This document shows positions 6,339 through 16,145 of a stretch of 56,473 nucleotides of DNA, one piece after another. Position numbers and translations under genes: made by a program. The stretch lies in contig NZ_AUGW01000024.1 in NCBI RefSeq assembly GCF_000422865.1, positions 1-56,473 on the forward strand, in the 5' to 3' direction. Position 1 is the first letter of the stretch. Every line of letters begins with the position of its first letter. Below the pieces are notes generated by a model. It was not told where the DNA came from, ran no database searches, and saw nothing but the letters and a program-made list of their open reading frames with translations. Origin of the DNA: Oceanospirillum maris DSM 6286 (GTDB lineage Bacteria > Pseudomonadota > Gammaproteobacteria > Pseudomonadales > Halomonadaceae).

Positions 6339-8279
6339 ATGGCTTCAAAAAAATTATTTTCTCTTTCAAATCAATTGATTCGCCTTGTTATCCTGCCTCT
6401 GCTTGTTGCTGTTGTCTTACTTTCATCGATTCAAATCTATCTGTTTTACCAGTCAAGCTTAGCGTCATCGCGTCAACAACTGGACCATCGAATTGACCAG
6501 ATACTTCCGCTATTATCTAAGGCTATGTACGATGCGGATTTAGAAACCATCAACCTGATTGGTGATAGCCTTTTCCAAGACAGTAATGTTAATTACATGA
6601 TGGTCTCTGACCAATTCTCCCGGATCTACCTGCGCAGTCGAGATAACAATAATGGTATACGACTTGACCCTATCGTTATTAGCAAGCCTTTGAGTTACAC
6701 CAATAATCGCGGCCAGCGCCTGCTGTTGGGTAATCTTAATATTCGCTTTAATCACCAAGGTTTTTTAACCAGCTTAGCTCATACAGGGCTGATTGTTATT
6801 GCCTTAGGCATTTTGAAATTTATGTTGCCTTTGTTTGCACTTATTTTCTTTCTTAATCGCAAAGTACAACAACGCTTAAATTTCTTGATTGCCGAAATAT
6901 CCCGCTCTCGCCCTGATGGACTGTCTCCTGTGTGCCAGAAGAAGAATGACCCCAAGGAGATTCAAGAATTAATCAATGCGTACAATCAATTACAAGAGAA
7001 TAACCACCGCTACCTTACGCGTCAGCAGGAAGCTCACTCTAAGTTGATAGAGCGCACGCAAGAGGTAGCAGAAGGCCGAGAGTCTGCTCGCCAGTTAACC
7101 AGCATGTTGCAAAATAGCCAGAAGCGCTATCGGGCCTTGTTCCACCGAAATGTGGATGCGCTTTTAATTGTGGAAAGTTTTCGTCTGGAAGATGAAGAGC
7201 GTTACCGCATTATTGATGCGAATCAGGCGGCTATTGATATTTTGGCTCAACCTTTAGAGCAGCTGATCAAACAAGACTTTGAAGTTATGTTTGGTGCTAA
7301 ACCTTTAGAGCATGGTTACTACCCGTTAGATAAGGCATCACTGCCGCGTAGCTTGCAGCAGTCAAATATTCAAATAGAGTTGCATTTTAATATGATGCTT
7401 TATGAGAAGCAGGGGTTGTATTACGTTACCCTACGGGATGTGAGTGATAAAATTCGAGCTGAGAAATTAGAAATTGAAGCCAGTGAATTAATGAATTTTC
7501 GTCAAAACCAAATGGCTATTGCAGAAATGGCAACCACCATCGCCCATGAGGTCAACCAGCCCTTAGCCGCGATTCAAAACTATGCTTTCTCAGCCATTAA
7601 TTTTAGCCAAGCTGATGATTTCAATGGCAAGAAGCTGCACGAAAGCTTAGAGAAACTGATACTTCAAGCCGATATCGCCTCTGATATTGTGCAGCAAGCT
7701 AGGGGGCAGCTGGGACGTAATGATTATCCCCAACAAAAACTCGACCTTGTTGAAGCAGTACAAAAGAGCCTAGATCTTAGTCAGCTACGGGCTCAAAAGA
7801 GCGATATTAGCCTGAATTTTGATTATGAGCTGCCTAAAGCGCCCGTTATTGCCAATGAAGTTCAGATCAAGCAATTAATGATCAACTTGATATCTAACGC
7901 CATAGAAGAGTTGTCAGAGCTGACCGACCACCGTGGAAGAATCGATATTTATATCAGTGAAAAAAGTCATTACTTTGAGATTAGCGTGCGGGATAACGGT
8001 TTAGGTATTGAGAATATTCCTCAGGTTTTTACCACCCATTACAGCACCAAAGAAAATGGCTTAGGTATGGGGCTTGCTATTTGTCGAAGTATTATTGAGA
8101 TGCACCACGGCACGATCCTCGCCCGTAATTTAGATAATGGTGGGGCAGAGTTTATCGTCCGGCTGCCTAGTAATATTGATCAAGGCCAGCCGCTCGACCA
8201 AGACCAGCAAGACCCGTCGCTCGACCAAAACCAACTGATAGCAGAACCCATCAAGCGCCGTAAAAATCCAGATGAATGA
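6339..8279 (+). CDS. Membrane sensor histidine kinase, periplasmic-sensing type
   Basis: 646 residues. Two membrane segments (about 13-35 and 150-172) bracket a periplasmic domain of about 110 residues. A linker with coiled-coil character (about 210-265), a PAS-like domain (about 268-375, RYRALFHRNVDALLIVE), a dimerisation domain with phospho-acceptor His403 in TIAHEVNQPLAAIQNY, and an ATPase domain with N box (NLISNAIEELSE), DNGLGI and GLGMGLAICRSIIE follow. The C-terminus carries an odd extension with two copies of a PLDQDQQ/SLDQNQ unit from a 27-bp-spaced duplication. It is followed 69 bases later by the response regulator and then a periplasmic binding protein, so it probably reads the occupancy of that protein. 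The ligand is unknown. Confidence 0.9.
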   Translation: MASKKLFSLSNQLIRLVILPLLVAVVLLSSIQIYLFYQSSLASSRQQLDHRIDQILPLLSKAMYDADLETINLIGDSLFQDSNVNYMMVSDQFSRIYLRSRDNNNGIRLDPIVISKPLSYTNNRGQRLLLGNLNIRFNHQGFLTSLAHTGLIVIALGILKFMLPLFALIFFLNRKVQQRLNFLIAEISRSRPDGLSPVCQKKNDPKEIQELINAYNQLQENNHRYLTRQQEAHSKLIERTQEVAEGRESARQLTSMLQNSQKRYRALFHRNVDALLIVESFRLEDEERYRIIDANQAAIDILAQPLEQLIKQDFEVMFGAKPLEHGYYPLDKASLPRSLQQSNIQIELHFNMMLYEKQGLYYVTLRDVSDKIRAEKLEIEASELMNFRQNQMAIAEMATTIAHEVNQPLAAIQNYAFSAINFSQADDFNGKKLHESLEKLILQADIASDIVQQARGQLGRNDYPQQKLDLVEAVQKSLDLSQLRAQKSDISLNFDYELPKAPVIANEVQIKQLMINLISNAIEELSELTDHRGRIDIYISEKSHYFEISVRDNGLGIENIPQVFTTHYSTKENGLGMGLAICRSIIEMHHGTILARNLDNGGAEFIVRLPSNIDQGQPLDQDQQDPSLDQNQLIAEPIKRRKNPDE

Positions 8280-8348
8280 TGAATAGCGATATCAATATTG
8301 ATAGACAATGTGACTCAATAGAGAACGATTTATGTAGGGAGAAAAACA

Positions 8349-8969
8349 TTGCCAAATTTTCCACAAAAAATTCATATCATTGATGATACCGAGTCGGTGG
8401 CCGCCTCACTAAAAATGCTTTTAGAATCGCACGGCTACAGCACAACATCTCATTCATCGGGGGAAGACTTTATTGAGGCGATGCATAATAGAGACTCGGA
8501 GCCTAGCTGTATTCTCCTAGATGTTCGTATGCAAGGTATGAGTGGTATCGAGCTGTTTCAACAGCTGAGTTCTTTGAAAGTTATCGCCCCTGTTATTTTT
8601 ATTACCGGCCATGCAACCGTGCCGATGGCTGTGCGTGCGATTCAACTGGGTGCTTTTGATTTTCTTGAGAAACCGATCGACCACCATCAACTGGTGTTTA
8701 AAGTAGAGGCGGCACTTAAACAGTACCGTAAAACTAAGAGTGCCCTAGAAATTGAACAGCAGAGCCATCAAGCCTTAGAATCCTTAACTAAACGAGAATG
8801 CCAGATTCTAGAGCTCTTGGTCACAGGTTTGCCTAATAAAGATATTGGCCGAGAGCTTAATATCACCGTGAAAACCGTTGAGTACCACCGCAGCAATATT
8901 ATGCGTAAAACTCAGGTTAACTCATTGGCTGAATTGGTTCGCCTTCATCTATCACAACAGCAGCGTTAA
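8349..8969 (+). CDS. FixJ/NarL-type response regulator
   Basis: 206 residues. The receiver domain (1-125) has acidic pair DD at 12-13, phospho-acceptor Asp58 in CILLDVRMQG, Thr in FITGHA and Lys in FLEKPID. A LuxR-type helix-turn-helix follows (about 142-200: LTKRECQILELLVTGLPNKDIGRELNITVKTVEYHRSNIMRK). The start is TTG 8349 with GGGAG upstream. It is the partner of the preceding kinase. The palindrome CCCTAGGG found before the kinase gene and before the 646-aa gene downstream is a candidate binding site, though this is inference only. Confidence 0.9.
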   Translation: MPNFPQKIHIIDDTESVAASLKMLLESHGYSTTSHSSGEDFIEAMHNRDSEPSCILLDVRMQGMSGIELFQQLSSLKVIAPVIFITGHATVPMAVRAIQLGAFDFLEKPIDHHQLVFKVEAALKQYRKTKSALEIEQQSHQALESLTKRECQILELLVTGLPNKDIGRELNITVKTVEYHRSNIMRKTQVNSLAELVRLHLSQQQR

Positions 8970-8973
8970 CAAC

Positions 8974-10164
8974 ATGCTTCGTACATTTCCCTCTGTTATT
9001 TTGCAGATAAGGCCGCCCTTAAGGCTAGCTGTTTTCCTGCGCTTTTTTGTGGGTGCGCTGCTTTTTGTCTCCTATGGATTGAGCGCACCGCCAGCACTAG
9101 GTGATGAGCGGTCTTTAATGGTGGCCACAACCCCACCCCTTGAACTCAATGGTATTAATCGACCGCTGCATGTTGTACTGATGATTAATGAGCCACTCAA
9201 TGACTTTTGGCGACTGTCTAAACAGGCGGCGCAGCAAGCGGCAAAAGAACTGAACATTGTGTTAAACGTTATTGAGCTTAACAATAACCCGCTCTATCCT
9301 ATTCGAGCCCTATCTGCCTTAGTAAATTCGAGTCAAAAACCTGATGCGGTTCTTTTTTCAAATATGAAGAATACGGGGAAAGCGGTTCTTGATCTTTTGG
9401 AAAAACACCATATCCATAGCATCATTTATGACAACGGTTTTTCACCTAAAGAGGGTATTGGACAGCCGGGGGAGCGATATAATTATTGGCTCGGCCAGAT
9501 TACCGTGAATAATTATAATGCTAGCCAGCGCCTTACCTATGAGTTAATCGAAAAAGCCTTAGATCTGTATCCTGATCAGCAGCCTATTTCCATGATCGCG
9601 CTGGATGGTGATGCTATCTCTCAAACTAATGCTCAACGGTTACTGGGGATGTTTGATGCATTAGTTGATCAATCGGGGCGAGTCGATCTTAAGCAGATTT
9701 TTAATACCCGCTACAATCCCAAGCATGCGTACAATGCTTTATTAATCGCCAAACAGCGCTATCCTGAATTACGCCTTATTTGGGCTGCTAATGATGATAT
9801 GGCCCTGGCTGCCATTGAGGCGGCCAAATCCATTGGTTTAGAACCCGGTAAAGATATTTTGATTATCGGCTTTGACCTAACGCCCAAGGCGCAAGCTGGC
9901 ATAAAACAAGGTGAGCTATTTAATAGCTACGGCGGGCATTATTTGGCAGCCTCTTGGGCTTTGGTTTACCTTAAAGATGTGATGGAAGGTGTAACACCAC
10001 GCTATCGAACACTGCATATTCCTCTTTTTTCCGGTTTAGGTGAACTTAAAGATAGAGATCAACAGCTACAGCGTGATTTCCGTTTTTCTGAGCTGATGTT
10101 TAAAAGTTTCTCTAAAGCCCCTAATCAAACTCATTATCGGTTTGAATCACCAAACTTACCCTGA
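8974..10164 (+). CDS. Periplasmic substrate-binding protein (sugar-type, peripla_BP_4 fold)
   Basis: 396 residues from ATG 8974, five bases after the regulator stop. The N-terminus has a basic stretch and a hydrophobic signal (LAVFLRFFVGALLFVSYGLSAPPALG), so it is exported. The mature part shows the two-lobed fold of ribose/LuxP-like proteins: LHVVLMINEPLNDFWRLSKQAAQQAA opening, SMIALDGDAISQTNAQRLLGM, then LIWAANDDMALAAIEAAKSIGL and ILIIGFDLTPKAQAGIKQGEL. No permease or ATPase genes are near, so it is more likely a sensor accessory to the membrane kinase, as LuxP is to LuxQ, than part of a transporter. The ligand is unknown. Confidence 0.85.
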   Translation: MLRTFPSVILQIRPPLRLAVFLRFFVGALLFVSYGLSAPPALGDERSLMVATTPPLELNGINRPLHVVLMINEPLNDFWRLSKQAAQQAAKELNIVLNVIELNNNPLYPIRALSALVNSSQKPDAVLFSNMKNTGKAVLDLLEKHHIHSIIYDNGFSPKEGIGQPGERYNYWLGQITVNNYNASQRLTYELIEKALDLYPDQQPISMIALDGDAISQTNAQRLLGMFDALVDQSGRVDLKQIFNTRYNPKHAYNALLIAKQRYPELRLIWAANDDMALAAIEAAKSIGLEPGKDILIIGFDLTPKAQAGIKQGELFNSYGGHYLAASWALVYLKDVMEGVTPRYRTLHIPLFSGLGELKDRDQQLQRDFRFSELMFKSFSKAPNQTHYRFESPNLP

Positions 10165-10200
10165 TTTTCCCTTGAATACACCAAAGGGATTGCAGATGAA

Positions 10201-10208
10201 CCCTAGGG
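10201..10208. promoter_or_regulatory. Palindrome CCCTAGGG upstream of the 646-aa gene
   Basis: GAACCCTAGGGTTTG is an extended palindrome located 62 bases before the 646-aa gene. It matches the core found upstream of the kinase gene (6276-6283). It may be a shared operator. Confidence 0.35.
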
Positions 10209-10270
10209 TTTGCGTTCCATGATTATGCCCCTTAGACTGTGGTTTTTGCGGTAAAAACGGAATAGAAATC

Positions 10271-12211
10271 ATGGGTTTGTTCAGTCGTAACAGTACAGAT
10301 AGCGCAACAACCAGAGTCTCTATTCAGCGGGAAGGTTTTACCCATATCCGCCAGATTAGCGAAGCGGTCACCACGATGCCTTGGGGGTTATCTTTACTGT
10401 CTCTGGCATGGACCGCAGGCCCGGTTACACTGATTGCCGCCCAGCTAAGCTATATTTTGGGTTACAACAAAGCACCGACCCAAGAAAACCTGATGTTCTT
10501 TATTATCTATACCGTTATCACAGGTGTTGCCGGTATTGTCGCACAGGTGGTTTATCGCCTAACCCGCGTACCTAAAATTGAAGAGCAGCAACGCCGTGTA
10601 TCCCTTGTTTTAGAGCAATTACCAGAGTTACGTTGGCAAGTGCTAGATCTGCACACACACCACCATGACCCCGAACAGCGCCAACGTTATGTGGCAAAGC
10701 TGTTGCTACAAAAAGCGGACCTTGACCCCGAGTCATTAAAGCAGGCGATATTTGACCTGACTCATAATAAAACCTTTGCGCGCCTGATTAGCCAGATTGA
10801 GATCTATCGACAAGTTGGCATGGATCGCCGTATTAATGACTTGGTTGAAAACCAGCGCTTTCTTATCCGCCATGTTCTTATTCAGCTTGAAAATGTCGAG
10901 CCTGATGCCCTGCCCATTATTCGTACCCGTTTACAGGGGGATAGCCCCGATCAAAAAGTGGGAATGCCTCGCCAAGAAAACTTTATTGAACGTATTTTTG
11001 CGGCGATAGAGGAAGAGAATGACCTTTTAATGTCCGACGAAGACGTTGAAGAGATGATCGTTCTGGCCTTTGAGCTAATCTGTGGCCGAAAAATCCCGAT
11101 GCTAACCTTCACCTACAAAGGCCGCTGGGAGCTGGCAACAGCCCTTGACCGAATGGAGCGTAACCGTAGTGAATACCGCATCGCCCAAGCCACCGGTTTG
11201 AGTCGTATTCGAGCCTTGGCAAGCTTTATCAATCAGCAAAATATTTTACAGCGTACCGATGAAGAGGAAGATGCTGAACACCTCCAGATCAACCAATCGG
11301 CGGATTCTCTGGTAGAAAGTGCTGAAGCTTATATGGATGAGTGTGCGGCTAGCCTATCGGAGTATTGCCTTAGAACCCGTCGCAAGCGCGATAAAGCTGA
11401 TAAAGACTGGATTCGCGAACAGGCCAAACAGCTGGCGGATGCCCTTAATCTGTGGAAAGAGATTCGACGTGCCTACGAGCGAATTGGTCGTATGCATGTA
11501 CAGTTACTAAAGGCTTCTGACCGCTGGGAGAAATTTGTTGATACCTTTTCCGTTAGTGACTCTAAACTCCAAATCGGTAGCGGACACCGTGGTTTAACCG
11601 TCACTGAAAAATCTGTCTATCTTGATGAAGAGGCGATTAGTGAAGTTTGTACTCGTCTTTTTGATTTTCTTACTAAGCACAAGCTAACACCGGAAGATCA
11701 AAACTTAGCTCGAAATAAAGCATTGCGGGGTCGTGTGGAGCGTAACTTGCTGCCAGAAGACCATATCACGCCGGAGATTGCTAAACAGTTCGCCATCGAA
11801 ATAGCCCTAGCCCTTGAGCCTCATATCTTTTTAAGTCGCCCAGAAATTCAGCGGGCGATTTACAGCACCAATGCTATTTATATGAACGATATCGAACCGG
11901 GTATGAGCGCCGCAACCAAGGCCTCAATGGGTAGCGCCATGGCGAAGGAGAAGCGCCATGATTTGTCCGTTGCCGCAGAACGGTTGGCTTTAGCCTTGGT
12001 TAAGCACTATCAGGTAGAGTTAGGCGATGATGCGATCACCTTTCTGCGTGATAACTACCACGCCCGTGAAACACGCTTAAATATGTTGAACCAGTTTGCC
12101 AAGCCCCGTGAACGAAAAGTCAGCTATCTGAACTTACGCCCGCCAGTGGTCGTTGCCCCTAAAAGGGATTGGTATAAAGCCTTAATCGCCGCACGACGAT
12201 TTATGGCTTAG
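10271..12211 (+). CDS. Uncharacterised 646-aa membrane-anchored protein
   Basis: I do not recognise a family. Two hydrophobic segments occur near the N-terminus (about 37-62, WGLSLLSLAWTAGPVTLIAA, and about 72-95, NLMFFIIYTVITGVAGIVAQ). About 540 mostly helical, charged cytoplasmic residues follow. They contain an acidic block EENDLLMSDEDVEEMIVLAFELI (about 251-275), a QRTDEEEDAEH stretch and long heptad-like helices (about 370-425). The C-terminal end is basic (KRDWYKALIAARRF). No enzyme motif is visible. It follows the binding protein by 106 bases in the same direction and shares the CCCTAGGG motif with the kinase gene, so it may be an output of that system. A start at 10271 is likely; ribosome-site support is weak. 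Confidence 0.6.
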   Translation: MGLFSRNSTDSATTRVSIQREGFTHIRQISEAVTTMPWGLSLLSLAWTAGPVTLIAAQLSYILGYNKAPTQENLMFFIIYTVITGVAGIVAQVVYRLTRVPKIEEQQRRVSLVLEQLPELRWQVLDLHTHHHDPEQRQRYVAKLLLQKADLDPESLKQAIFDLTHNKTFARLISQIEIYRQVGMDRRINDLVENQRFLIRHVLIQLENVEPDALPIIRTRLQGDSPDQKVGMPRQENFIERIFAAIEEENDLLMSDEDVEEMIVLAFELICGRKIPMLTFTYKGRWELATALDRMERNRSEYRIAQATGLSRIRALASFINQQNILQRTDEEEDAEHLQINQSADSLVESAEAYMDECAASLSEYCLRTRRKRDKADKDWIREQAKQLADALNLWKEIRRAYERIGRMHVQLLKASDRWEKFVDTFSVSDSKLQIGSGHRGLTVTEKSVYLDEEAISEVCTRLFDFLTKHKLTPEDQNLARNKALRGRVERNLLPEDHITPEIAKQFAIEIALALEPHIFLSRPEIQRAIYSTNAIYMNDIEPGMSAATKASMGSAMAKEKRHDLSVAAERLALALVKHYQVELGDDAITFLRDNYHARETRLNMLNQFAKPRERKVSYLNLRPPVVVAPKRDWYKALIAARRFMA

Positions 12212-12244
12212 GGTCATGCCTGAAGCCTGTTATAGATTGAGTTA

Positions 12245-13318
12245 CTAGCCCCCGGTCATATTCATAAAGCGTAAAATCTGTACATCGCCGTTAGCATTCA
12301 ATTCATCCGTGCCGAACTCGCTGGTACTGGATTCATTAAAACCACCAAGACTAAAATGATGCCGTTCTGGCTTAATGGCCATGCTGTCCCGAATGGCTTG
12401 TTTTACCGGCTCTAGTGATCCGGGGTTTGCCCGTATAACCGCCCGTAAATCAACGGAGTGCTCGTTACCCAAACACAGTAGCAAGCGCCCCTCTGCGGTG
12501 ACTCTTACTCGGTTACAGCTGCCGCAGAAGTTATGACTGTGGGGCGAGATAAAGCCTATTTTGGTCTTCACCCCAGGGATTCTAAAATAGCGAGATGGGC
12601 CATCCGTTTTGTCCGTGCTGGACGTTAGCAGGGGATAACCCTGGCGGATAATCTCTCTAACCTCATCGCTGGAGCAGTAGGTTGCCTCTCGGTCGTGCTC
12701 TGATATTTCCCCAAGGGGCATCTCTTCGATAAAGCTAATATCGATTTGGCGATCAATAGCAAACTCTAATAGGGGTAATATCTCATCATCATTTCGCCCT
12801 TTTAAGATCACTGCGTTTAGCTTAATACCGGTAAAACCCTCGGCAACGGCGGCATCAATACCGTTAATAACCTGCTGTAGATCACCTTTACGGGTCAGCT
12901 GCCGGAAACGATCAGGGTCTAAAGAATCCAAGGAGATATTTAACCGCTTAAGCCCAGCGGCCTTAAGATCAGATGCCATACGCGTCAGTTGAGAACCGTT
13001 TGAGGTCATCGCAAAGTCCGTAATCTCAGGTAAGCCGCCAATATGTTGGATCAATTGCATCACATTCTGGCGTACTAAAGGCTCACCGCCGGTTAAACGG
13101 ATTTTGTTAACCCCTAGCTGGGCAAAGGCTTCGGCTAATAGTCCGATCTCTTCTAAAGACAGCACCTTTTCCCGGGGCAGAAAGGTCATCTCCTCGGCCA
13201 TGCAGTACACACAACGAAAATCACAGCGATCCGTTACCGATAGCCGAACGTAAGTGACCTGACGGCCAAAACCATCGATTAACTGTTCTTTCTCAACGCG
13301 ATTAGTCGGCGCTATCAT
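12245..13318 (-). CDS. moaA: GTP 3',8-cyclase MoaA
   Basis: 357 residues. ATG 13318 is chosen because AAGG lies nine bases upstream; a TTG at 13327 would overlap moaE by four bases. MoaA is a radical-SAM enzyme that, with MoaC, turns GTP into cyclic pyranopterin phosphate, the first step of molybdenum/tungsten cofactor synthesis. The radical-SAM cluster CDFRCVYC (CX3CX2C) and the second cluster [18 protein letters not shown] are complete, and the C-terminus ends in the functional Gly-Gly. It is the last gene of the mobB-moeA-moaCD-moaE-moaA run and ends 33 bases from the convergent 646-aa gene, with no obvious terminator between them. Confidence 0.96.
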   Translation of the reverse strand: MIAPTNRVEKEQLIDGFGRQVTYVRLSVTDRCDFRCVYCMAEEMTFLPREKVLSLEEIGLLAEAFAQLGVNKIRLTGGEPLVRQNVMQLIQHIGGLPEITDFAMTSNGSQLTRMASDLKAAGLKRLNISLDSLDPDRFRQLTRKGDLQQVINGIDAAVAEGFTGIKLNAVILKGRNDDEILPLLEFAIDRQIDISFIEEMPLGEISEHDREATYCSSDEVREIIRQGYPLLTSSTDKTDGPSRYFRIPGVKTKIGFISPHSHNFCGSCNRVRVTAEGRLLLCLGNEHSVDLRAVIRANPGSLEPVKQAIRDSMAIKPERHHFSLGGFNESSTSEFGTDELNANGDVQILRFMNMTGG

Positions 13319-13323
13319 CGTGA

Positions 13324-13794
13324 TCAACCTTTATGCCAACGCTGGGCGGCATCCTCGTCTGATGTGCGAGCGGATACCCAGTAATCTCCTTCACGGGTAT
13401 TTTCTTTTTTCCAAAATGGGGCACGGGTTTTTAAAAAATCCATAATAAAGGCGCAGCTATCAAAGGCCGCTTGTCGATGGGCCGAGGCCACCGCCACCAA
13501 TACAATAGGGTCACCAGGGGTTAAGTGCCCAACACGATGAATCACCGATACAGCCTGCAGCGACCAGCGTTCCGATGCTTCTTCGGCGATCTGCTGTAAC
13601 GCTTGCTCTGTCATACCGGGATAGTGTTCTAGGGTTAGCCCCTGTACGTCTGGTTTCTCATTAAAATCACGAACCAAACCAGAAAAGGTGACAACAGCAC
13701 CAATATCCGTGCGGCCTTCCGTCATCCCACGGTTGACTACCGCCAGATCAAAGGGGGCTTCTTGTACTTTGATATAAATGCGACAGCTCATCAT
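13324..13794 (-). CDS. moaE: Molybdopterin synthase catalytic subunit MoaE
   Basis: 156 residues, the usual length. MoaE receives sulfur from the thiocarboxylated tail of MoaD and inserts the dithiolene into precursor Z. The signature LEHYPGMTE, the HRVGHL segment and [10 protein letters not shown] with the catalytic lysines are present. The start is ATG 13794 (or the adjacent ATG 13791), just after a G-rich ribosome site overlapping the previous stop. The gene is one base from the moaC-moaD fusion, which supplies its MoaD partner. Confidence 0.96.
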   Translation of the reverse strand: MMSCRIYIKVQEAPFDLAVVNRGMTEGRTDIGAVVTFSGLVRDFNEKPDVQGLTLEHYPGMTEQALQQIAEEASERWSLQAVSVIHRVGHLTPGDPIVLVAVASAHRQAAFDSCAFIMDFLKTRAPFWKKENTREGDYWVSARTSDEDAAQRWHKG

Positions 13795-13795
13795 C

Positions 13796-14650
13796 TTAGC
13801 CCCCCGTCACCGGTGGAAAGAAAGCAACCTCATCACCGGCTTGCACGGTGGTGGTCGCTTTCGCCATCTGCTGATTAACCGACATCAGCACGTTACTGGC
13901 CGATAGGGCGCTTTCCCATTCAGGGTGGATGCTAATCAAGTGTGCTTTTACTTCACCAAGGCTTGTATCCTCACCAAGACTTGTATCCAGCGCGATTAAC
14001 GCAAGCTCCATGTGCTCGCAGTTAAGGGATTCCCGTAGCCCCGCAAAAAAGCGAAGAGACAGATAACCGTCCTTTTTCTGAGTGCTTGGAGCGTCAGAAT
14101 GAGTGCTTGACTCCGCATCCTGATGGGAATCACTGGGTAGTTGCCAGTGACCAGATTTTCCGCCTTTTTTCTCAAGCACTTTAATGCCTGAGACCACCAT
14201 AGTTTTATCTACTGCTTTACACATATCGTACAGGGTTAGTGCCGCAACAGAGGCCGCTGTTAGTGCCTCCATCTCAACGCCGGTTTGCCCTGCCAGCTTA
14301 CACAGTGTCTCAATACGAATACGGTTTTGGCTTGGTTCTGGGATTAGCTCAACTTTCACCTTGGTCAGCATTAACGGATGACACAGGGGGATCAAATCAC
14401 TGGTTTTTTTGGCCGCTTGAATTCCGGCAATACGAGCTACGGCCAGTACATCGCCTTTTTTATGCTCACCGGAGATGATCATGCGTAATGTTTCAGGCTG
14501 CATCTCAACGTAGGCTTCCGCCACGGCTTCGCGGGCGGTGACGGCTTTTTCGGTGACATCCACCATGCTCGCCTCACCCTTAGCGTCGATATGGGTAAAG
14601 CCTTCAGGGTGCAAATTTGAGGTATCTGTAGCAGACGTTGGCTGATTCAT
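13796..14650 (-). CDS. moaC-moaD: Fused MoaC-MoaD: cyclic pyranopterin phosphate synthase plus synthase sulfur carrier
   Basis: 284 residues in one frame. Residues about 15-172 are Moa[35 protein letters not shown] with the active-site His, and [14 protein letters not shown] with catalytic Asp/Lys. After a linker of about 25 residues ([19 protein letters not shown]), residues about 197-284 are Moa[13 protein letters not shown], then [13 protein letters not shown] with the C-terminal Gly-Gly that is thiocarboxylated. Usually these are separate genes. The fusion ties two consecutive pathway steps in one polypeptide and leaves the MoaD tail free. An 18-bp tandem duplication (13953-13970, 13971-13988) repeats the residues TSLGED in the MoaD part. 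Confidence 0.93.
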   Translation of the reverse strand: MNQPTSATDTSNLHPEGFTHIDAKGEASMVDVTEKAVTAREAVAEAYVEMQPETLRMIISGEHKKGDVLAVARIAGIQAAKKTSDLIPLCHPLMLTKVKVELIPEPSQNRIRIETLCKLAGQTGVEMEALTAASVAALTLYDMCKAVDKTMVVSGIKVLEKKGGKSGHWQLPSDSHQDAESSTHSDAPSTQKKDGYLSLRFFAGLRESLNCEHMELALIALDTSLGEDTSLGEVKAHLISIHPEWESALSASNVLMSVNQQMAKATTTVQAGDEVAFFPPVTGG

Positions 14651-14690
14651 TATTATTTATTCTCTCTTTATAACGCTTAGCTTTTGACGC

Positions 14691-16103
14691 TTAAAGTAAA
14701 TCTGCAAAGGGATAGATACGTACCATCTCACCCTCGGTCACGCGGGCTTGGGCATCCGGTATCTCTATCAAGCAGTTAGCTTCGGTCATTGAACGCAAAA
14801 TCCCTGAACCTTGAGTACCGGTTGTTCGCACCTGCAATTGCCCTTGGGGCGATAAGCTGTAAATACCACGATGGAAATCGGTACGACCTTCTCGGCTACG
14901 CATCGCCTCGCTGGCCTGTGCGGGAAACGCGGTTAATGCTCCCCCTGTACTACCTTCTAGCCCGTGCTTGTCTGACCGTAGCGGTTCGCCCTGTAACGCT
15001 CTTAACGCGGGTTGGGCCAGTTGCATAAAGGTCACCATCACTGCAACGGGGTTTCCGGGTAAACCAAAGAACCAAGCGCTTTTTTCCGATTTTTCTGGTT
15101 CCGTCGGCGCGTTATCAATTTGCTCCCCATTAATCGGCCCGATACGACCAAAGGCAAGCGGTCTACCGGGACGAATGTTGATCCGCCAAAAGCCGATCTC
15201 CCCCACTTGAGTAAGGGCTGTTTTAATATAATCCGCGACCCCAACAGATACCCCGCCAGAGGAGATCACGACATCGGCTTGAGCCGCCGCTGAAGCCAGT
15301 GTTGATGCAAGCACCGTTTCTTGATCCGGTAAAATACCTAGATCGATCACTTGGCAATGCAGTTTTTTTAACAAACCGATCAGGGTATAGCGATTGGTAT
15401 CGTAAATACTATGGGGAGGTAAAGGCTGGCCTTGGGCAACCACTTCATCTCCGGTAGAAAATACCGCCACCACAAGGGGTTTAAAAACCGCCACTTGGGT
15501 TAGGCCTAGGGAGGCGATAAGACCTTGGTGGGCCGCACCTAGGCGTGTGCCTGCGGACAAGGCGATTTGGCCTTGCTGAAGATCTTCTCCGGCCTGTCGA
15601 ATATTGTCGTTTAGCCGTAGGCTTTCTGGTTTTTGGATGATAACCGTGTCGGTATTATCGGTATCTAATTGACAGATCTCACGCATCACAACGGTATTTG
15701 CACCGGCAGGAACAGGAGCTCCGGTGGTAATGGTGACCGCTTCGCCGGTGCGAAGGGTTCCGTCAAAGCCGTGGCCCGCCAAAGAGTGGCCCACTAAAAT
15801 ATAATGGGCCTCATAGTTGGCCTCAGGAGACTGGTGATGATCCTCTGGCAAGGCTAAAGCAAAGCCGTCCATCGCGGCATTGGTTTGCGCCGGTACATTG
15901 ATTGGCGAAATAACATCTTCTGCTAGCACATGCCCGACCAGTTGGCTTAGCTCACAGGCGATGACTTTGGGGCTGTTTGCCGTGGACATCGCATCCAGCA
16001 GAGCTTGTCGGCCTTGCTCAACACTTAATTGCCCCGGTTGATCAAAACAGCTGACGTCGGTATGACCTGTATTACTGGCTGTCGATTTCAATGTGTATGA
16101 CAT
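14691..16103 (-). CDS. moeA: Molybdopterin molybdotransferase MoeA
   Basis: 470 residues, longer than the common 410 because of insertions (for example NGEQIDNAPTEPEKSEKS near residue 325). MoeA inserts molybdate, or tungstate, into adenylylated molybdopterin. Typical segments are PINVPAQTNAAMDGFAL, VTITTGAPVPAGANTVVMRE, VFSTGDEVV, SSGGVSVG and WFFGLPGNPVAVMVTF. The C-terminal beta-barrel domain is complete. No mogA/moaB adenylyltransferase gene is in this window, so that step must be encoded elsewhere. It lies 40 bases after moaC-moaD's start region and 42 bases from mobB, and is presumably co-transcribed from the sigma54-type promoter before mobB. Confidence 0.95.
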   Translation of the reverse strand: MSYTLKSTASNTGHTDVSCFDQPGQLSVEQGRQALLDAMSTANSPKVIACELSQLVGHVLAEDVISPINVPAQTNAAMDGFALALPEDHHQSPEANYEAHYILVGHSLAGHGFDGTLRTGEAVTITTGAPVPAGANTVVMREICQLDTDNTDTVIIQKPESLRLNDNIRQAGEDLQQGQIALSAGTRLGAAHQGLIASLGLTQVAVFKPLVVAVFSTGDEVVAQGQPLPPHSIYDTNRYTLIGLLKKLHCQVIDLGILPDQETVLASTLASAAAQADVVISSGGVSVGVADYIKTALTQVGEIGFWRINIRPGRPLAFGRIGPINGEQIDNAPTEPEKSEKSAWFFGLPGNPVAVMVTFMQLAQPALRALQGEPLRSDKHGLEGSTGGALTAFPAQASEAMRSREGRTDFHRGIYSLSPQGQLQVRTTGTQGSGILRSMTEANCLIEIPDAQARVTEGEMVRIYPFADLL

Positions 16104-16145
16104 CCGTTATCCCTTCTATTTTGTCTTTGTCCGCTATTTTGACTG

